A stretch of 64,000 nucleotides of DNA from Ascaphus truei. Its lineage: Eukaryota; Chordata; Amphibia; Anura; Ascaphidae. The notes beneath the pieces are model-generated. The model was given only the letters and a program-made list of their open reading frames with translations. It was not told the origin of the DNA and ran no database searches. A program made the translations under genes and the position numbers. Where the stretch lies: the NCBI GenBank assembly GCA_036426205.1, contig CM071568.1, positions 49,755,045 through 49,819,044 of the forward strand, read 5' to 3'. Shown in pieces: positions 1 through 11,137 of this stretch (positions are counted from its first letter, which is position 1; every line of letters starts with the position of its first letter).

Positions 1-14
1 AAAAAGGAGAGAAT
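1..14 (+). other. Polypurine tract of an endogenous retrovirus (3' end of its interior)
   Basis: A purine-rich run (AAAAAGGAGAGAA) directly abuts a sequence starting TGTTAGGACC, the arrangement expected where a retroviral interior meets its 3' LTR. In retroviruses the polypurine tract primes plus-strand DNA synthesis. The rest of the provirus would lie left of the window. Seen: the tract and its position. Inferred: that it is a polypurine tract. Confidence 0.5.
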
Positions 15-444
15 TGTTAGGACCGGTAGGTCAGGCCAGAATCTGCACTTGTGATAAGCATCCATTTTGTCTGTTCATAACAGTTAAGATTCTGTAGTCA
101 GCCTTTTGCTGAAATATAATTTCTAATGTACTCAGTTTCTGCCAAATTACATATCCTTTCTCCCTGCTCAGGATATTGCTAAAATACTTTGTATGCTGAT
201 ACTTTTTGTATTGTTAGTTTCCTGCTGTTTTAGTCAGTAAACAATAAGACTGGTTCTTTTAGAGAGGCAGAATCGTATAACTTAGTTGCTAGAGACTCAA
301 GGTCTCTTTTGATAACAGACAATGAATAAGTTATGTATTCAGACAGTGCCTGTATTGGGAGAATCACGTCCCAAAATCATGCCACTAATATGTCCTGCCC
401 CTAAATCACGCCTCTAGTCCAAGCCACACCCAAGCCACAGCCAG
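15..444 (+). mobile_element. Endogenous retrovirus 3' LTR, first part (U3), split by a Gypsy insertion
   Basis: The segment starts TGTTAGGACC next to a polypurine tract and stops where a Ty3/Gypsy LTR begins. Its continuation is at 7178-7346, which supplies a TATA box, AATAAA and a terminal AACA. Taken together the two parts are about 595 bp, a normal LTR size. No protein-coding content is present. This is an old copy with no function inferred. The retroviral genus cannot be named from an LTR alone. Confidence 0.6.
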
Positions 445-1280
445 TGTAAGGACCCGCGCTGCGGGGACTCCTGCTACCAGCGCCTCCTTACCTCTTCTCC
501 CTGCTGCCTCTGGTCCCCGGCGGTGTTCTGCAGTCCTCGGCATCACCCCCGCACTTCCAGATCGTGCGCGTCACCCTTACGGGCGCGCAAGGACCCAAGC
601 TTCCCTTTTCTGGTGCCAGGAGCCTGACCCCTGCCTCCTCAAGTGCGGCGCGTGCATCAGCGCGCTTTCCTGCCCCTGCTCCACCAGGTCTGCCGCCAGG
701 CCCTTCTCCCCTATCAGGGCTTCCCTTGGGCCGCACCCCCGCTCCTCCCTTTCCCCTGATAGGTCCCAGCCCAATATTTAGTCTCCCCTCACCATTACCA
801 CATTGCTCTGCATAGCGTCTGTACCTTGGTGCTGTCTGCTTCTGTTTTGCTCTCTTGTGTTGCAGTCCCTGTTCCTGTCCCTGGATTCTCTGCTGACCTC
901 CCTGGATTTTGACCTTTGGCTTTGGACTTCGACCACGCTGCTCTCTGGAACCCCTTGGATTTGGCTTTGGACTCTCTACCTTGCAGTCTTCTATATCCCT
1001 TGGACTCGGCTTACGGACCCCTACTACGCTGCTCTCTCGACCCAGGCTTACGGACACTCTACCACGCTGCTCTCCCTACTCCTTGACCATTGGCTTACGG
1101 ACTTTACCCTTCTACGCTGGAGTTGGCAAGTACTGAACTTTTTCTATTTTTGTTCCCTGGACCAGCTTTGCTACTGCCACACTCCGGCCATGCCCCCGTT
1201 TACTGTTAGGTGTGTGGTATTTCTCCTTTACACCTCAGTCCCGGGGTCTCATCTGGCTTGTGGGCAGGCCGAGCATTACA
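445..1280 (+). repeat. 5' LTR of the Ty3/Gypsy element
   Basis: This 836-bp repeat begins TGTAAGGACC and ends GCATTACA, and it matches 6324-7177 over its whole length with small indels, for example about 10 bp near 1037. It holds short degenerate internal repeats built on the words CTTACGGAC and ACGCTGCTCTC (about 1005-1120). No clear TATA box was seen. Open frames within it are chance products. Confidence 0.9.
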
Positions 1281-1282
1281 TT

Positions 1283-2986
1283 ATGCAGAGTCCATCAGAC
1301 CCAGACCCCCCTGAGGTGGAAGATACCCTAACCACTCTCTCCAAACACCTTACCTTTTTGGACAACCAGGTTACCGCTCTTAACCAACAGGTTGCTACAT
1401 TAACCTCTCAGATTCCCCAGGTTAATGTCTCCAGTTCCATTATCCCTCCCACTGTCTCCCGTGAAGGAACATGCTCTTCGGAGTTGCATATCCCTACACC
1501 TACTAAATACGCTGGAGACCCGCTTGCATGCCGTGGGTTTTTAAATCAGTGCGAGAAACAATTTGAACTGTCACCTTCTCGCTTACCCACTGTCAGGAAT
1601 CGGCGTTCTCCTCGCTTCCCACACAAAGCACTCCCTCTCCGCAAGGAGTCCCTGGACACACAAAATAATCCTGCCTTACCGGTCTCCACGGCTCCTCGCC
1701 CCTGCCGCCGTCGCGGGATCACTCCCCTCGGCGATTCCTCTGCTCAGCGCCCGGGCGCGCCCACGCCCTCCTACACGCACGCCAGCCCCAGACGTTATGT
1801 GCATGCATTCTCAGTTTACAGAGCACACGCCTATCAGAGCACTTTTAACCACTGCTTCTGCAGCGAGGCGTCGCCCCCAAGCATCACACAGTTCAAGGCA
1901 AATCAATGATTACACTCAGCTGGGCTGTAACACCTCTCTCCTATCAGGGAGGACTCCTTGCAGTCCTCCAGGCCTGCCTCCTTTTCCCATTGGCCTGCCC
2001 AGCTTATTATGCCTTTGCTTCCCATCACTCGTCGCTCGACATAGTTCTGTATGGAAGCATTTGACTATTCTCTCAGTGACTCCTCAGGTATTGACGCGGA
2101 TTGGACGACTACCCCCTCTGGCTCTCGACTTTGGCTCTACTTGGACTTCGTGACTTCTGGCATCCCTGACCTTGGCAACGGCAATAACTACTCCTTCTCT
2201 ACTACCGGTACCGGCAAGTATTGTCTTCACTACTATACCTGGCCTGGCAACAATAACACCACACTCCGGACACGCTCCCTTTGCTGCGGGTGCGTGTATC
2301 CCTACGTCCCACCTCAGAACAGGGGACGGGTCTGGTCTGCGGGCAACACCGGCGTAACACCCACGGACCGAACCAAGGTAGCTTATGTTTTTTCCCTTCT
2401 CACCGGGGACGCCCTGGCCTGGGCTTCACCAATCTGGGAGCTAAAACCTGAACTCACTTACAGCTTCTCCAACTTTAAGAGAGAATTTCGTTTAGTCTTT
2501 GATACCCCTGTACGTAGTGATTTGGTTGATTCCTCCTTGTTCAACATTTCGCAGGGTCGGAGATCAGTGGCACGATACGCTCTGGAGTTCCGGACAATCG
2601 CAGCTGAGACTGACTGGAACGATGGGGCACTTTCCACGGCTTTCTAGCAGGGACTTTCGGAATCCTTAAAGGACAAACTGGCAGCTCGTGAGAGGCCATC
2701 CTCATTGGAGGCCTTAATCGCCTTATGCATCAGGGTGGATCAACGACTTTTGGAGAGGCGGGCTGAACGTCAACGTCCTCGTACTTCTGTTTCTATGCCT
2801 TCTGTTTCCAGATCTCCTGCTTTACCAGCATTGGACGCTCCTGAACCCATGCAACTGGGCAGTCATCAACTTTCTTCTATGGAGTGACGACGTCGGCGGA
2901 ACGAGGGCCTGTGCTTCTATTGCGGATCTCCTGGGCACATCTTGCCGCGTTGTCTCTTGAGGCCGGGAAACGCCAAAACCCAGTGA
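1283..2986 (+). pseudogene. gag: Gypsy gag, interrupted by a solo LTR
   Basis: Gag is the structural protein that packages the element RNA. The frame opens with an ATG at 1283, three bases past the 5' LTR. It includes a capsid-like stretch (FLNQCEKQFEL before the insert; LLTGDALAWASPIWE after it, near 2397-2440), a basic region, and a CCHC zinc knuckle at 2912-2953 (CFYC then GH then C, spacing 2-4-4). It ends at TGA 2984-2986. A 769-bp solo LTR with CCCAC on both sides sits at 1591-2359, and the frame is the same on both sides of it. In-frame stops at 2645-2647 (TAG, where the second Gypsy copy has Trp) and 2885-2887 (TGA) also break it. Pol follows in the -1 frame. Confidence 0.85.
1591..2359 (+). 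mobile_element. Solo LTR (Gypsy-type family B) inserted in gag
   Basis: The segment begins TGTCAGGAATC, ends GCGTAACA and is flanked by a perfect 5-bp duplication CCCAC (1586-1590 and 2360-2364). It is non-coding and interrupts gag cleanly. A second copy of the same LTR lies in reverse orientation at 11709-12459, and the two share long near-identical stretches near the 3' end (for example around ACACGCTCCCTTTGCTGC). A lone LTR with TSD is the footprint of LTR-LTR recombination that removed the interior. Confidence 0.92.
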
Positions 2987-3029
2987 GGTATGAGGGGATC
3001 TCACTGGGTGCCATCTCTTCTTTCCCCTC
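2965..3029 (+). promoter_or_regulatory. Programmed -1 ribosomal frameshift signal: GGGAAAC slippery site plus H-type pseudoknot
   Basis: GGGAAAC at 2965-2971 is in the X XXY YYZ register of gag (codons GGA AAC). Slipping back one base enters the pol frame and avoids the gag stop at 2984. After a 6-nt spacer, ACCCAGTGAG (2978-2987) pairs perfectly with CTCACTGGGT (3000-3009). GAGGGGA in the loop (2992-2998) pairs with TCCCCTC (3023-3029). Stem 1 is 10 bp, stem 2 is 7 bp, and the loops are 4, 1 and 13 nt, a classical H-type pseudoknot. The PEG10 genes of mammals, derived from this Gypsy lineage, are known to use GGGAAAC plus a pseudoknot. The second copy at 28713-28774 keeps the fold. Confidence 0.85.
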
Positions 3030-6000
3030 TCTCACACAGGATCTCCCCAAGCGCATCTTACTTCCTGTCCTCTTTAAGTACACCAGCGTACAAATTCCTG
3101 CTCTGGCCTTCCTCGATTCTGGATCCGGAGGGAATTTCATGAATCATGCTTTTGCTATCCAGTACAACATTCCTCTCCGGGAGAAGGCCATTCCGGTCGG
3201 GTTGGAGGCTATCGATGGTCGACCTCTTCAGCCAGCCTTTATTTCCTTGGAGACACTTCCCATTGAACTTTCTATGAAGGATGTACATTTGGAACTCATG
3301 TCTTTTGATGTCATCCATTCCCCTTCGGTTCAACTCATTCTGGGCTTACCATGGCTACAACTTCACAATCCCATTATCGATTGGACTGCTGAGTTCCCCG
3401 TTCAATGGAGATCCCCCCAGGTGGAATTGCCTCCTCCGTCCGCTGCGGTATTGGCCGTCTTGGAAACCTTTCCCCCGCAAGACTCCACCCTACCGGACGT
3501 TTATTCGGAGTTCCTGGACGTCTTCAGTAAGACCAAATCCGAGGAGCTTCTCCCTCATCGCCCTTTCGACTGCCCGATTGACTTAATTCCGGGTGCCCCT
3601 TTTCCTAAAGCCAGGTCTTATCCATTATCTTTGCCTGAGACGGAGGCCATGGCCGAGTATATCGCAGAGAACCTTCAAAAAGGCTTCATCCGGAAATCCA
3701 CCTCTCCCGCCGGAGCAGGATTCTTTTTTGTAAAAAAGAAGGATGGGGCGCTTCGCCCGAGCATCGATTACCGTGGCCTAAATAAAATTACCATCAAAAA
3801 TTGCTACCATTTGCCTCTTATCCCAGAGCTCTTCGATAAGCTGTAAGGCTCGACGATTTTTTCTAAACTTGATTTACGCGGGGCCTATAACCTGATTCGC
3901 ATCCGCAGTGGCGACGAGTGGAAGACCGTGTTCAACATACGCAGTGGTCACTATGAGTACCTGCCGATGCCGTTTGGGTTGTGCAATGCCCCTGCAATCT
4001 TCCAAGAGTTTATGAATGAGGTTTTTCGTGATCTATTGAATTCTTTTGTGATTATCTACTTGGATGATATCCTCATATTTTCCAAGACCCTCGAGGAACA
4101 CATTCTCCATACCAAGATGGTGCTCTCCCGTTTACGGGCCAACAAGCTCTACACCAAGATGGAAAAGTGTGTCTTTCATCAATCCTCAACCACCTTCCTG
4201 GGATACATTGTCTCGGACCAGGGGTTCACCATGGATTCGGAGAAGCTCAATTCTATACTTGAATGGCCACAACCTAATTCCTTGAAGGCGATTCAGCATT
4301 TACTTGGCTCCGCAAATTATTATAGGAAATGTATTGCCGGTTTTTCTACTTTGGTAGCACCCATTACGACCCTTACCAAAAAAGGGGCCGATCCTTCCTC
4401 TTGGCCATTGGAGGTCAGTTGTGCCTTTGAGTCTCTTAAAAAAGCCTTTGTCTCGGCCCCCATTCTGCGACATCCCGTCCCCACCCTCCCCTTTATCTTG
4501 GAAGTTGACGCTTCCGACGTGGGAGCCGGTGCGATTCCCTCTCAAAGAACCACCCCCGAAGATAAACTCCACCCCTGTGGGGTTTTTTCCCAAAAAAATT
4601 CTTCAGCAGAAAGAAATTACGACGTGGGGAATAGGAAGTTGTTGGCCATCAAGATGGCATTACAAGAATGGAGACATCTTCTGGAAGGAAACAAGGAACC
4701 CATTTTGATCCTGACGGACCACAAAAATCTTTCTTATATTGAGGGTGCCCGTTGTCTTGGGCCCCGTCAATCCCATTGGGCGTTGTTCTTCTCAAGCTTT
4801 AACTTCACCATCTCTTATATTCCTGGGAAAAAGAATATCAAAGCTGATGCACAGTCCCGTCAGTTCATCACTGAAGAGAAGTCACAGGACATCCCGGAGA
4901 GTATTCTGTCCCCCCAATTGTTTATCTCTGCCGCCTCCTTTGACATACTGGATAAAATTTTGGAGTCTCAAGCACAGATTCCCAAAGGACTAGAGGTCCC
5001 TGATGGACGTCTTTATGCACCCCCACATTTTCATCTTAAAATTCTTGAATGGGGTCACTCCTCCAGATCTGCCAGCCATCCCGGCTTTAAGAAGACTACG
5101 GATCTGATTCGGCAAACGTTTTGGTGGCCCAATATGGTAAAGGACATTAGAGCTTTCACCTCCTCTTGCCCAGCCTGCGCCTAAAATAAATCAGTCCGTC
5201 AAAAGCCTTCTGGTCTACTACAACCTCTCCCGGTCCTGGACCGTCCTTGGAGTCACATTACCATGGACTTCATCGTGGATCTTCCCCCTTCTAATGGTAT
5301 GACTACTATTTTAGTGGTTGTTGACAGATTCTCCAAGCAAGCTCATTTTGTTCCCCTCAAGGGTCTACCCAATTCTAGTACTTTTGCTGATATATTTGTA
5401 AAAGAAATTTTCCGTATTCATGGTGTTCCGTGGTCCATTGTCTCAGACCGTGGTACTCAATTTGTTTCGAAGTTCTGGGGTGCATGTTCCCAGAGGCTGG
5501 GCATTACCCTTCTTTTTTCCTCAGGCTATCACCCCCAAATGAATGGGCAGACTGAACGTATGAACCAGTCCCTCGAACAATATTTGCGTTGTTTTTCTTC
5601 CGATTCTCAGGATAATTGGGCACAGTTACTTCCTTGGGCGGAATTTGCGATTAACTCTCAAAAGAATGAGTCCACTCAAGAATCACCGTTTTTTTAAAAC
5701 TATGGATTTCATCCTACACGCCTACCTATGCACTCATCCAGGTCCGGAGTTCCTGCAGCAGATGATATGGTAAACACCTCACAGGGGTCATGGAGGAGGA
5801 TTCAAACTGCTTTACAGCAATCTGTCTTAAGACAGAAGAGACAAGCAGATAGGCTTTGTCGGGAGGCTCACAAGTTCATACCTGGAGAGAAGGTCTGGCT
5901 TTCTTCTAAAAACATTAAACTGAAGGCCCCAACCACTAAACTATCTCCCAGGTTTCTGGGCCCTCTCTCTATTCTGAGACAAGTTAATCCTGTGGCCTAT

Positions 6001-6648
6001 CAGTTTCGGTTGCCTCCATCCATGAAGATTTCACCCGTCTTCCATGTCTCACTGTTGAAACCATTCATCCAAGGCACACGATTTACTCATCCTTCACTTC
6101 GGCCTCCTCCCGCCATTGTACCAGGACAACAGGAATTTGAAATTCAGTCCATCATTGGCAAACTCCAGTTTTTGGTCCACTGGAAAGGATACGGACGTCA
6201 GGATCGTTCTTGGGTCTCGCATGCTGATCTTCACACCCCATCTCTACTCAAACGATTCCACCAAAACTTTCCCCTCAAACCTTGGATGGATCGTCCAGAG
6301 TCCGACCCTCGAGGGGGCGGTACTGTGAGGACCGCGCTGCGGGGACTCCCGCTACCAGCGCCTCCTTACCTCTTCTCCCCGCTGCCTCTGGTCCCGCGCG
6401 GCATTCCCCGGTCCTCGGCGTCTCCCACACAGCTGCTCCCGCACTTCCAGATCGTGCGCGTCACCCTTACGGGCGCGCAAGGACCCAAGCTTCCCTTTTC
6501 TGGCGACAGGAGCCTGACCCCGCCTCCTCCAGTGCGGCGCGCGCATCGGCGCGTTTTCCTGCCCCTGCTCCACCAGGTCTGCCCCCAGGCCCTTCTCCCC
6601 TATCAGGGCTTCCCTTGGGCCACACCTCCGCTCCTCCCTTTCCCCTGA
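2971..6648 (+). pseudogene. pol: Gypsy pol (protease, RT, RNase H, integrase, chromodomain) with three in-frame stops
   Basis: Pol carries the enzymes for reverse transcription and integration. One frame is kept throughout. Landmarks in order: protease DSG at 3115-3123; RT with IDYRGLN near 3763-3783, MPFGLCNAP near 3967-3993 and YLDD at 4057-4068; RNase H with VDAS around 4504-4515; the integrase zinc-binding HHCC end with CPAC at 5167-5178; the integrase core Asp at 5266, Asp at 5446 and Glu at 5554 (59 and 35 residues between); a GPY/F-like module near 5944-6072; and a C-terminal chromodomain-like segment near 6127-6290 that seems to lack a few residues before KLQFLVHWKGYG. Stops at 3844-3846, 5182-5184 and 5695-5697 fit single-base changes. 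The frame runs into the 3' LTR and ends at 6646-6648. It is expressed only by -1 frameshift from gag in an intact relative. Confidence 0.88.
6311..6320 (+). other. Gypsy polypurine tract
   Basis: GAGGGGGCGG lies three bases before the TGT of the 3' LTR, the position of the plus-strand primer in Ty3/Gypsy elements. It is short and has one C. Confidence 0.5.
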
Positions 6649-7177
6649 TAGGTCCCAGCCCAATATTTAGTCTCCCCCCACCATTAACACATTGCTCGGC
6701 ATAGCTTCTGTACCTTGGTGCTGTCTACTACTGCTTTGCTCTCTTGTGTTGCAGTCCCTGTTCCTGTCCCTGGATTCTTTGCTGACCTCCCTGGATTTTG
6801 ACCTTTGGCTTTGGACTTCGACCACGCTGCTCTCTGGAACCCCTTGGATTTGGCTTTGGACTCTCTACATTGCAGTCTTCTATATCCCTTGGACTCGGCT
6901 TACGGACCCCTACTATGCTGCTCTCTCCGCTCCATGACCCAGGCTTACGGACACTCTACCACGCTGCTCTCCCTACTCGTTGACCACTGGCTTACGGACT
7001 TTACCCTTCTACGCTGGAGTTGGCAAGTACTGAACTCTTTCTATTTTTGTTCCCTGGACCAGCTAAGCTACTTCCACACTCCGGCCGTGCCCCCGTTTAC
7101 TGTTAGGTGTGTGGTATTTCTCCTTTCCACCTCAGTCCCGGGGTCTCGTCTGGCTTGTGGGCAGGCCGAGCCTTACA
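6324..7177 (+). repeat. 3' LTR of the Ty3/Gypsy element
   Basis: This 854-bp repeat begins TGTGAGGACC and ends GCCTTACA. It is highly similar to 445-1280, differing by scattered substitutions and a few short indels, so the insertion is old enough for the two LTRs to have diverged. The following CCCAG resembles the GCCAG before the 5' LTR. Confidence 0.9.
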
Positions 7178-7346
7178 CCCAGGTTACACCTACGTTACGC
7201 CTCTAACCAAACCCATTATTCTTTCTGTATAAAAATCATTACCCTTTGCTTAATAAATTAAGACAAAGGAATTTGAAATCTGGCTTCTGTTACGTTTCTT
7301 TTCCTTCGTTTTCGGGCTCGTGAAATCATCAAAATCGGAGATAACA
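7178..7346 (+). mobile_element. Endogenous retrovirus 3' LTR, second part (U3 end, R, U5)
   Basis: This is the continuation of the LTR started at 15. It contains TATAAAA at 7228-7234 and AATAAA at 7252-7257, then a T-rich U5-like stretch and a terminal GATAACA at 7340-7346. A promoter and poly(A) signal so close together indicate a very short R with the poly(A) signal near the cap site, an arrangement known in some retroviruses. Confidence 0.6.
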
Positions 7347-7469
7347 AGTGTCAGTGCATGAAAAGCTTCCCAGGGGAGTCTGCTGCACGGTGCAGATGTG
7401 TGTATCCAGTCACAGAAGCCTGGGCAGGGAAAAGGTTTCCTTCAAGCACTTTCAGTCACCCAGTATCAC

Positions 7470-8345
7470 AAGCATGCTGCCTAGGTGTCACATTCAATTC
7501 CTCCCTCAAATGCTCCTCTCATATTCACAATGTAGCTAAAACATGCCATTTTTACCTCCGTAATATTGCAAAGATTCGTCCTTTCCTCTGTCGCTCTAGT
7601 GCTAAAAATCTAACGCAGACCTTCATTCTCTCCCGTCTCGACTATTGTAACCTTGTACTGTTCGGCCTTCCTGCCTCTCACCTGTCTCCCCTACAATCTA
7701 TCCTAAACGCTGCTGTTAGAATTACTTTACTCTCTCCTAAAACTGTTCGGCATCTCTCCTGCTAAAATCCCTATTCTGGTTTCCTAATAAATCACGTATT
7801 ACTTACAAAATTCTCCTCTTTCTTAAGGCTGTTCTGCCCCTTCTTATATCTCAGCCCTAATTTCTCGCTATACACCTGTTCAACTATCGTTCTGCTCAAG
7901 GATGTCTATCTACTCCTATTGTATCCTGTATCTAAAGTCCTCTCCTACGTAAAACCTCTCTCACTCACTGACCCACATCTCTGGAATGCCTCAATATCTG
8001 ACTAGTACCCTCTCTCTCAACTTTTAAGACCCATTTAAAAACACACCTGTTTAATGAAGCCTATTGGTAGCTCCATTTGGCTGTTACTACTATATATCTA
8101 AACATGCAATGACCTTGATCCCTAGCAGATGCACTTACCAAAACACCCTCCAACTGTCTCAGTAAGCTCTCCATACTTACAACCTAGATTGTAAGCTCTT
8201 CGTGGCAGGGACTTCTTTTCCTAGTGTTACTTTTATGTCTTAAAGCACTTGTTCCCATTATGTGTTATATTATGTCACGTGTATTACTTCTGTGATGTGC
8301 TATGTACATGGATGGCGCTATACAGTATAAATAAAGATATGTCTA
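7470..8345 (+). pseudogene. L2-clade LINE fragment: RT C-terminal region and 3' UTR
   Basis: The translation contains the L2 signatures [39 protein letters not shown] in pieces (7480-7765), then frameshifted remnants to about 8070. The 3' UTR has the L2 words ATTGTAAGCTCTTCG and GGCAGGGACT and ends near a GCGCTATACAGTATAAATAAAG tail in two adjoining parts. It is 5' truncated and dead. The 7347-7469 stretch before it is unassigned. Confidence 0.8.
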
Positions 8346-10376
8346 TATACATACATACAGCTCTGCAAAAGCAGCTGCATTTAAAGCACAAATCGACAAT
8401 TTAATCTTCGTCACTTACAGTATTTCTGTTTTATCCTAATCTCATATTTCACTGTCAGATACATTCATTTATTACATTTCAAACATTTATTAAAGTAAAA
8501 CACTACGGAGTTGTAAATACTGATGCATGCTTATCTATTTTAGATACAATCCTTGAAATACCCCATAAATACACGTACATATAGCCAATGTACCTGTAAT
8601 TTTGTTGTTGTGCTTTTGAAGTAATTAAACTTGTTTAAACTATGATACCAACGTAAAAAGTTTGACAATGTGTAACATGTCTGAGTGCTTTTATTCTATT
8701 GCAAACACAGCTGTGTGTTACTAAGTGGGACAAGAACCTCTTTTCTTTTACTGGTTATTCCTTTAACGCCAAGGAAACTTTCATTTATTAAACAAATTGG
8801 GATAGTCTTAGGCAAATGGCCGTCTTTCGTTATTTTGGATGGGAAACATTGACGTGCATATTTTTTTTTATTTTATTATTACCCAGACACTGTTTAATGT
8901 GTTCTTGCTCTTCCTCCATGCTCATAGTTTATGGTTAGAGAAGGCACAAACTGTAGTTTCCTGTTCCTCATTGTTCTTTCACTCCACATATAACATGATA
9001 TTCTTTCTTCTGCTAATGTTCCAGAAAGGAATTCGGTTTTCTCTAAAAATACTATTTTGCATGATTTACCAAGACATTAATTGCACCATTACTGAAGATG
9101 GACAGTGCACAGTGGATATATATATTTTTGAATTTTTCAGTTGTAGTTACTTCTGTAACAAGAACACAATGTTTTTCCAGTTCTATTTCTGACCATAGAT
9201 ATATGTATCTCTCAACATCCAGTTAAGGTAATATCGACATATCAATTATATTTCAAATATTCACTTGCATTACTTTTGATGGGTACATTCCATTTAGGTT
9301 TCATTATATGCGTGTTGTGTATGTATATCTCCAGAGACCTTACAGTTTAGCAAATAGCACATGGCGTTTTCTCATGCACATCATTGTTCTCTTTCCAACA
9401 ATTGGAGTTAAAATGCTATAGGAAGATATTTTAAAATATGTAGCCTAACTCATAATTATTATTAATGTTATTATTCTCGTTTATGTATAATGTTCAAACA
9501 CACTCTGCAGCACACGGAAAAATCAGGGAAGAAGGATGATAACCTTATAATTATAATACAACGCAATAACAAGATAACAAAAAGTACAATAGGTACTGTC
9601 ACGAATGGCACACCTGTGAGCATGTGCCTTGCCTACTGTATGTGACAATGGCTCCTCAAATGTGTAATATTTACCCTCAATCTGTCACAGTATATATCTT
9701 TAATCTTTGCCACCACCACCCCCAAGGAAAAAGGAAATTAGAATTGCCAGGGTCCTTGCTCCTTGTTTACTAGGAAAATAGGCACGTGACACACTCTATT
9801 GTACCAAAAGGTGTCCTAAATGTAATTTACTCTCTTCAAAACGTGCAAAGTGCAAATCACAGCCCAGAGAATTACTTATTAGATTTTAAATGTAATATAC
9901 ACAATAGTAGAGTGCTTAGTTTACTGAAAAAAAAGATTATTATGAAAAAACATACAGTACAATAAATGCAGACATTTCTTCAAAATTAAAGGATTAACAA
10001 AGCAGGCATCTTATACGTTACCATATAACATGCACAAGGTCTCTCCTCAAAAGGGTCTTGAGCTGAGAATATGAGATTTCACGTATCTGGTTGGCACAAG
10101 ACACTCCCTTGGTTAAAATCTCATGCTTTTTATCTAAAAATCCTTCTGCTTGGCGAACGGGATAAGCCCACATTTCTGGGCAGGTCCTTAATCTTCCTTC
10201 ATCAATCTCAAATGACACTTTTATGGCTAAAGGACAAAAAAAACCTTTATTTTGAATAAAAAACTGCCTGGATATAGACGCACGCTCATAACTTTATTTC
10301 TAAAATACTGAGAAAAATGTGAATCATATGCATATGTTTGGGTGAGTTTGCCGCATATAGAGAGACTTTTTTTGAC
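8346..10376. other. No recognised feature (AT-rich DNA)
   Basis: This is AT-rich DNA with short TA-rich and T-rich runs. The longest open frame (8839-9192) is hydrophobic, low in complexity and has no recognisable domain. I see no gene, repeat end or RNA here. Confidence 0.5.
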
Positions 10377-10384
10377 TGACTTAC

Positions 10385-10723
10385 CAGTGGTGTAACTGCT
10401 GCCTGGGATGCCATGGCACACCCCGGGTGCCCCAGCTCGGGAGGGGGAAGCCTAAAGGGAGTCGGGACTCTCCATCCAGACTCGAGATAACCCCCCCCCA
10501 AGCAGTTGCGGAGTCCTCCCGCTCTTCCCCACAGCAAGGAAAATGATTGCTGGGGAGAGATCTGGGCCTCTGTAAGACAGCAGCGCTGCTCCATCGACTC
10601 TGCATTGTCGCGGTGATGCATTGCCATGACAACACATCATCACGTGACGCAACAACATTAAATGACGTTGCAGAACGAGGATCGGCAGGAAAGTGGGCCC
10701 CTTACACTGAAGTTACGCCACTG
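10385..10723. mobile_element. hAT-type non-autonomous DNA transposon (MITE)
   Basis: The left end CAGTGGTGTAACT and right end AGTTACGCCACTG form terminal inverted repeats with one mismatch. The flanking 8 bp are TGACTTAC (10377-10384) and CGACTTAC (10724-10731), 7 of 8 identical. An 8-bp TSD and CAG...CTG ends are the hAT hallmark. The 339-bp interior is GC-rich with a C9 run near 10491 and no transposase. Confidence 0.85.
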
Positions 10724-10899
10724 CGACTTACTCCTACGTTTGAGTGACAACTGGATATCTGTCTTTTGCAACCTCAAAAACATGAAGTGTTTGGCCACTT
10801 TTGAGCCATGTACTCTCAACTGTTACAATGATTAATCTGTAATTCTTGGGAATCGTTGTCAGTTACACAATTCTGGAAAACCTTCCTGGCCACACCCTC

Positions 10900-11127
10900 T
10901 AGTATTTGCAGATTCCCTTCAGGAATCTCCCCTACAGTCTATGCAAGGACGGAGTGAACCCTCTTTCTTCTTAACAAAAAAGAAGCCAGCCCCGGCTGGG
11001 GAGGAAGAAGATCTAATGAACCCTCTTTTTAAGTTCTCCTGAATATATTCAGACATAGCCTTAGTCTAAGGAAGGGACAAAGGATAGGATCTGCCCTTAG
11101 GAAGGATGGGACCAGGCATTTTCTCCT
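10900..11127 (-). pseudogene. Ty3/Gypsy pol fragment (RT start)
   Basis: Read on the minus strand, it encodes words found in both larger Gypsy copies: [24 protein letters not shown], then [13 protein letters not shown] and [10 protein letters not shown]. Only the amino end of reverse transcriptase remains, with a stop after SLP. It abuts an L2 fragment at about 11138. Confidence 0.8.
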
Positions 11128-11137
11128 CTTCCTTTAA

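Larger units (their letters stand above)
445..7177 (+). mobile_element. Full-length Ty3/Gypsy chromovirus-type LTR retrotransposon (Sushi-ichi-like), decayed
   Basis: Two long direct repeats (445-1280 and 6324-7177) both start TGT and end TTACA, and they flank gag and pol reading frames in the order gag, protease, RT, RNase H, integrase, chromodomain. The flanking 5 bp are GCCAG and CCCAG (4 of 5 identical), consistent with a target-site duplication. A purine-rich tract (6311-6320) precedes the 3' LTR. A Met-tRNA-like primer site is only weakly suggested just after the 5' LTR (GCAGAG at 1286-1291). Several in-frame stops and a solo LTR inside gag show the copy is dead. It sits inside the U3 part of an endogenous retrovirus LTR. 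Confidence 0.9.

Noticed and set aside
1281..1300. Met-tRNA primer-binding site after the Gypsy 5' LTR
   Set aside because: Only GCAGAG matches well, which is too short to annotate with confidence.
803..1909. A 368-codon open frame at the Gypsy 5' end
   Set aside because: It is a chance join of LTR, gag start and inserted solo LTR. Only the part from 1283 to 1590 is gag.
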